Shown here piece by piece: positions 7,227 to 9,682 of a stretch of DNA of 9,682 nt. The stretch is taken from NCBI GenBank assembly GCA_017462425.1, contig JAFTRD010000131.1, positions 1 through 9,682 on the forward strand. Reading direction: 5' to 3'. The DNA comes from Clostridia bacterium (GTDB taxonomy: Bacteria > Bacillota_A > Clostridia > Christensenellales > Borkfalkiaceae). The notes under the pieces were generated by a model, which was given only the letters and a program-made list of their open reading frames with translations, did no database searches and was not told the origin of the DNA. A program made the translations under genes and the position numbers. Numbering within the stretch: the first letter of the stretch is position 1; every line of letters begins with the position of its first letter.

Positions 7227-7560
7227 GGCTGAATATATATATTATAATAAGGAAAAAGAAAAAAATACCTCTTCTGTTTTTTCCGTTTGTGTCATAAAAT
7301 AGAATAAATTTTTTTTCTTAAAATAAAATTTTATAAAAATAATTTTATGAATATATCTTTTTTGTAGGACTATGATAACGGCTAAAATAGTGAAAAATCC
7401 CAAAAATCGTTTCTTTTAGTCCTAATTTTCTCTCTTTTTTCCACAAAAACTATCTTTTTAACCTTAAAACTGCCTAAAACAACAAATTATTTTAATAATT
7501 TACTTTTCCATTGTTGGAAGAATGTGACAAAAAAATATTTAAACAATTTTACAAAAAATA
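7227..7560. other. AT-rich non-coding stretch with inverted repeats
   Basis: About 330 bp of strongly AT-rich DNA between the putP terminators and the lipoprotein promoter. I see no credible gene: the reading frames are very short and lack properly spaced ribosome binding sites. It contains two notable dyads: TCATAAAAT (7292-7300) with ATTTTATGA (7342-7350), and TAGGACTA (7365-7372) with TAGTCCTA (7417-7424). Runs of A and T could make it curved DNA upstream of a strong promoter. No regulator site can be named. Confidence 0.6.
7365..7424. repeat. 60-bp interrupted inverted repeat
   Basis: Perfect 8-bp arms TAGGACTA (7365-7372) and TAGTCCTA (7417-7424), with an inner 4-bp pairing AACG (7377-7380) to CGTT (7408-7411). 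T-rich sequence follows on the plus strand. No promoter with good spacing was seen for it, so a small RNA, a protein-binding dyad and chance all remain possible. Confidence 0.4.
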
Positions 7561-7561
7561 C

Positions 7562-7590
7562 TTGACATCACACTATAAATGCGTTAAAAT
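7562..7590 (+). promoter_or_regulatory. Strong sigma-A-type promoter of the surface lipoprotein gene
   Basis: A perfect TTGACA (7562-7567) and TAAAAT (7585-7590) are separated by 17 bp, behind a long A/T-tract region that could act as an UP-like element. The start is predicted near 7597, which gives an unusually long leader of about 197 nt before the ATG at 7794. Confidence 0.85.
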
Positions 7591-7596
7591 GGATAA

Positions 7597-7793
7597 CAAC
7601 GAGGGTTAGCCGTGTGCGGTAGGCACGGCAAATTGTCGTTTGCAGGCAAAATGTGTCTAGGCGGGATAGAGTTTTAAAAGCAAAATTGCTCGGTAAACCC
7701 AATAAAACTTTCTCCCCCAACCGAACAGTTATTCCGTTAGCTGTTCAAACAAAAAATTGTAATCTTATAAAAAATATAAAAGGAGAAAACAAG
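7597..7793 (+). promoter_or_regulatory. Structured 5' leader with a possible translational switch
   Basis: Long leader of the lipoprotein mRNA with several helices. Hairpin A is GCCGTG (7609-7614) with CACGGC (7624-7629). A closing helix GGGTT (7603-7607) pairs with AACCC (7696-7700). Helix B pairs GGGATAGAGTTTTA (7663-7676) with 7703-7716 (12 Watson-Crick pairs, one G-U, one mismatch). Hairpin C is GAACAGTTA (7723-7731) with 7738-7746. The 3' arm of helix B holds TTTCTCC (7709-7715), which can instead pair perfectly with the Shine-Dalgarno region GGAGAAA (7782-7788). The two pairings exclude each other. No T-run follows hairpin C, so control would be of translation, not termination. I cannot match it to a known riboswitch class. 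Pairings are seen in the sequence; the switching is inferred. Confidence 0.55.
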
Positions 7794-9682
7794 ATGTTAA
7801 AGAACAAATCATTTTTGGTTAAGCTTTTGACGTTGATTTGCGTTATCTGCTGTTCTTTCGCTCTTATGCTTGGCGCTGTAAGCTGTGCTGAAGGTCCTGT
7901 CGGTCCTGCCGGCCCTCAAGGCGAACAGGGTCCTGCTGGCGAAGACGGTAAAGACGGCGATGACGGTAAAGACGGCGAAGATGGCCAAGACGGTGAAGAC
8001 GGTCGCGGCATTACCAAAACCGAAATCAACGATGAGGGTGAACTCGAAATCACCTATTCCGATGGTACCGTTGTTAATCTCGGCGTTGTAGTTGGTGAAA
8101 GCGCTCCCGAATGCGACCACGACTTCTTCGAATACGAAGCTGTAAAGCATTATATGGAAGACGGTGAAGTTGTAAACGGCGTTATCATTAAAGTATGTAA
8201 AAAGAACTGTGGTACCGCTCATTACGAAGTAGGTGCATTACATAACTATGAAGAAACCGTAGTTGCTCCTAAATGTACCGAACAAGGCTACACGGCTGCT
8301 GTATGTACTGTATGTGGAGATGCAGTAGATCCTCACGACTTTACCGATCCTACCGGTCACAAAGACTTCGATCCTACGAACACCGAAGATTGGTATCCCG
8401 TTGTTGAAGCATGCAAGACTATCTGCGAAGACGGCGGCGCAGTTGTATACGTTTGTGAAGATTGTGACGCAACCGTAGCGGCTGTTGTAGAAGCTACCGG
8501 TCACCACTCCACCGCTTGGAGCAAGGTAAGCGGTCAGCATAAGCTTACTGGTTCTTGCTATATCTGCGGTAACAATGTAACTGTAGACGTACCTGAATTA
8601 AATCAGGCTAACGTAACTGCTGGCAAGCTCACCTATGAAGTAACCTCTGAAAAGGAAAACTGCGGTGATACGGGTGTTGGAACGTATACTTACGTTATCG
8701 ACGGTCAGACGTTCACCTATGAAAAAGATATCCCTGCTACCGGTCATATCCTCGACAAGGGCGAAGGCGTAGAAATTAACGATAGCATGATGCCTTTGGA
8801 TTACGATACCTATAAGGATGACGTAACTTTCTTTGCTGATGAAGAGCTCACCTGTGACGCTAGTGCAGCAACTCCTGCATACTTCGAATGTAAAGAATGC
8901 GGCGAATCCGTATTGGTTTCCGTAAGAAAGGCTCATACCGAACCTACCGGTGGAGACGAAGTAGAAATTACGCCTGGCGACGTAGCGGCTAAGTTAGCTG
9001 CACTCACTAACGCAGACAAGAACGTTTACGTAGTTCCCGCAACTTGCACTGTGGCTGGTTCCAGAACCTTCTACTGCTCTGCTTGTGAAGAGGCTGTAAC
9101 TGTAGCAGTTCCTGAACTTGAACATAAGAAAGCATACACGCTTAAAGAAGTTGGCGATAAGGTTTACTTGGTAACCTACTGCGCTAATTGCGATAAGCTT
9201 GCTGCTGCTGGCGCTCAGACCTGTGGCTTTGCGCAGACTGAAGAAGAAATTGAAAACTATAGAGTAATTGAAAGCGTAGCAGATACCTGTGAGGCTGCTG
9301 GTTACAAGGTAATCGGTTACACGCCTGTAGGCGCTACCGAAGAAATTACCCTCAAGATTGAAGGTACTAAGCTCAACCATAAGATCAACAACACCAGACC
9401 TGCAATCGATAAGCCTTTCGATTACAACGTATGGAAAGATTACGTAACCTTGTTTGCTGATAAGGCTCTTACCTGTGCAGACGGCGGTGTTCAGGCATAC
9501 TTCAAGTGTGAAGATTGCGATGCATCCGTATTGATTTCCGTAAAGGTTCCTCATGCGGCTCCCACTAAGACTGAAGAAGTTACTGGCGTTACTTCCGATG
9601 CAATTAAGGCAGACTTAGAACTTGCTACTCCCGTTACCTATGCAAAAGATACCGTTTACGTATTGAATGCTACTTGTGAAGC
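7794..9682 (+). CDS. Surface lipoprotein with collagen-like triplets and Cys-rich repeats (C-terminus off the window)
   Basis: At least 629 residues, open to the window edge. A hydrophobic signal peptide ends in the lipobox AVSC, so Cys31 is the predicted lipidated residue and the protein would be anchored on the outer face of the membrane. Residues 34-72 are 13 Gly-X-Y triplets, early ones Pro-rich and later ones Asp/Glu/Lys-rich, then GRGITKTEINDEGELEITY, a module often found after such repeats in Firmicutes. From residue 107 on there are about 27 cysteines in modules of the form ATC-x-x-G-x(4)-C-x-x-C, including seven C-x-x-C pairs and T-G-H linkers. A unit starting at G317-H318 recurs at N528-H529. 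The start has AGGAG (7781-7785) 8 nt upstream. Codon choice is strongly biased (mostly GAA, GGT, TAC, AAC), which suggests high expression. Function is unknown; an adhesin or structural surface role, or metal binding by the C-x-x-C pairs, is possible. Confidence 0.88.
   Translation, partial: MLKNKSFLVKLLTLICVICCSFALMLGAVSCAEGPVGPAGPQGEQGPAGEDGKDGDDGKDGEDGQDGEDGRGITKTEINDEGELEITYSDGTVVNLGVVVGESAPECDHDFFEYEAVKHYMEDGEVVNGVIIKVCKKNCGTAHYEVGALHNYEETVVAPKCTEQGYTAAVCTVCGDAVDPHDFTDPTGHKDFDPTNTEDWYPVVEACKTICEDGGAVVYVCEDCDATVAAVVEATGHHSTAWSKVSGQHKLTGSCYICGNNVTVDVPELNQANVTAGKLTYEVTSEKENCGDTGVGTYTYVIDGQTFTYEKDIPATGHILDKGEGVEINDSMMPLDYDTYKDDVTFFADEELTCDASAATPAYFECKECGESVLVSVRKAHTEPTGGDEVEITPGDVAAKLAALTNADKNVYVVPATCTVAGSRTFYCSACEEAVTVAVPELEHKKAYTLKEVGDKVYLVTYCANCDKLAAAGAQTCGFAQTEEEIENYRVIESVADTCEAAGYKVIGYTPVGATEEITLKIEGTKLNHKINNTRPAIDKPFDYNVWKDYVTLFADKALTCADGGVQAYFKCEDCDASVLISVKVPHAAPTKTEEVTGVTSDAIKADLELATPVTYAKDTVYVLNATCE
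7944..7979 (+). repeat. 18-nt in-frame tandem repeat in the collagen-like region
   Basis: Two adjacent copies of GACGGTAAAGACGGCGAT-type sequence (7944-7961 and 7962-7979) differ only in the last base. Each encodes six residues, two Gly-X-Y triplets. Copy-number change would keep the frame and only lengthen or shorten the triple-helical stalk. Confidence 0.8.
8742..9682 (+). repeat. Long protein repeat (about 211-residue period) in the lipoprotein
   Basis: The segment starting at GHILDKG (residue 317) is repeated from NHKINNTR (residue 528), a period of 211 residues or about 633 bp. Matching landmarks are YKDDVTFFADEELTC and WKDYVTLFADKALTC, AYFECKECGESVLVSV and AYFKCEDCDASVLISV, and NVYVVPATC and TVYVLNATC. 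The second copy is cut by the window edge, so further copies may follow. Confidence 0.75.

Noticed and set aside
7243..7248. TATAAT as a promoter within the AT-rich gap
   Set aside because: No acceptable -35 box at 16-18 bp; such hexamers are expected by chance in sequence this AT-rich.
7372..7419. 15-codon reading frame within the 60-bp dyad
   Set aside because: The only purine-rich match is 2 nt from the ATG, too close to act as a ribosome site, and the peptide has no recognisable character.
7437..7445. DnaA-box-like TTTTCCACA in the AT-rich gap (and TTATCAACA at 85-93)
   Set aside because: Single near-matches with no cluster and no dnaA/dnaN nearby; the second lies inside the SRP RNA. 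No support for a replication origin.
7601..7670. Resemblance of the leader to a c-di-GMP-I or guanidine-I riboswitch
   Set aside because: Short shared strings (GGCAAA, GGCGGGATA) occur but the GAAA tetraloop with ACGCAAAGC, and the ordered conserved core of either class, are missing.
7809..9554. Four long minus-strand frames opposite the lipoprotein gene
   Set aside because: They arise from the biased codon use of the plus-strand gene. The plus frame has a signal peptide, lipobox, Gly-X-Y triplets, promoter and ribosome site; the antisense frames have none.

Overview
The window looks like a chromosomal segment of an anaerobic Firmicute, most likely a Clostridia-class (gut-type) bacterium. 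The evidence is an Alu-domain-containing SRP RNA, strong AGGAG-type ribosome binding sites, canonical sigma-A promoters with 17-bp spacers, AT-rich intergenic DNA around genes of moderate GC, and a lipoprotein with collagen-like and Cys-x-x-Cys repeats of the kind seen in gut Clostridia. An assignment to uncultured Christensenellales-like lineages is only a guess.

Layout. (1) 1-366: the 5' three-quarters of an SRP RNA gene on the minus strand runs off the left edge. It is transcribed divergently from an Mrp/NBP35-type Fe-S P-loop ATPase gene (367-1194, +). (2) 1195-2520: a bidirectional terminator separates mrp from a convergent minus-strand gene for a membrane-anchored protein with about four DUF1508/YegP-like units. 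The 165-bp gap after it carries divergent promoters. (3) 2521-5264: a two-gene operon of FAD-dependent oxidoreductases (HI0933/BaiN-type, then COG2509-type) whose genes overlap by ATGA. The promoter places the transcription start on, or within a base or two of, the first ATG, so the first gene appears to be read from a leaderless mRNA. (4) 5265-7190: terminator, promoter and a PutP-type Na+/proline symporter with its own terminator. (5) 7191-9682: about 370 bp of very AT-rich non-coding DNA, a consensus promoter, a structured leader of about 197 nt, and the first 629 codons of a large surface lipoprotein that is still open at the right edge.

How the parts relate. The left part is housekeeping: protein targeting, Fe-S handling and flavoproteins. 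Each unit has its own promoter and terminator, so apart from the FAD pair there is no sign of one multi-gene system. The most interesting part is the right end. There the leader contains two mutually exclusive pairings, one of which covers the ribosome binding site of the lipoprotein gene. This is the layout of a translational switch, and I could not match it to a known riboswitch class. The lipoprotein has a lipobox, 13 Gly-X-Y triplets and Cys-rich repeat modules, and appears built for high expression at the cell surface. No CRISPR array, transposase, phage gene or tRNA was seen.
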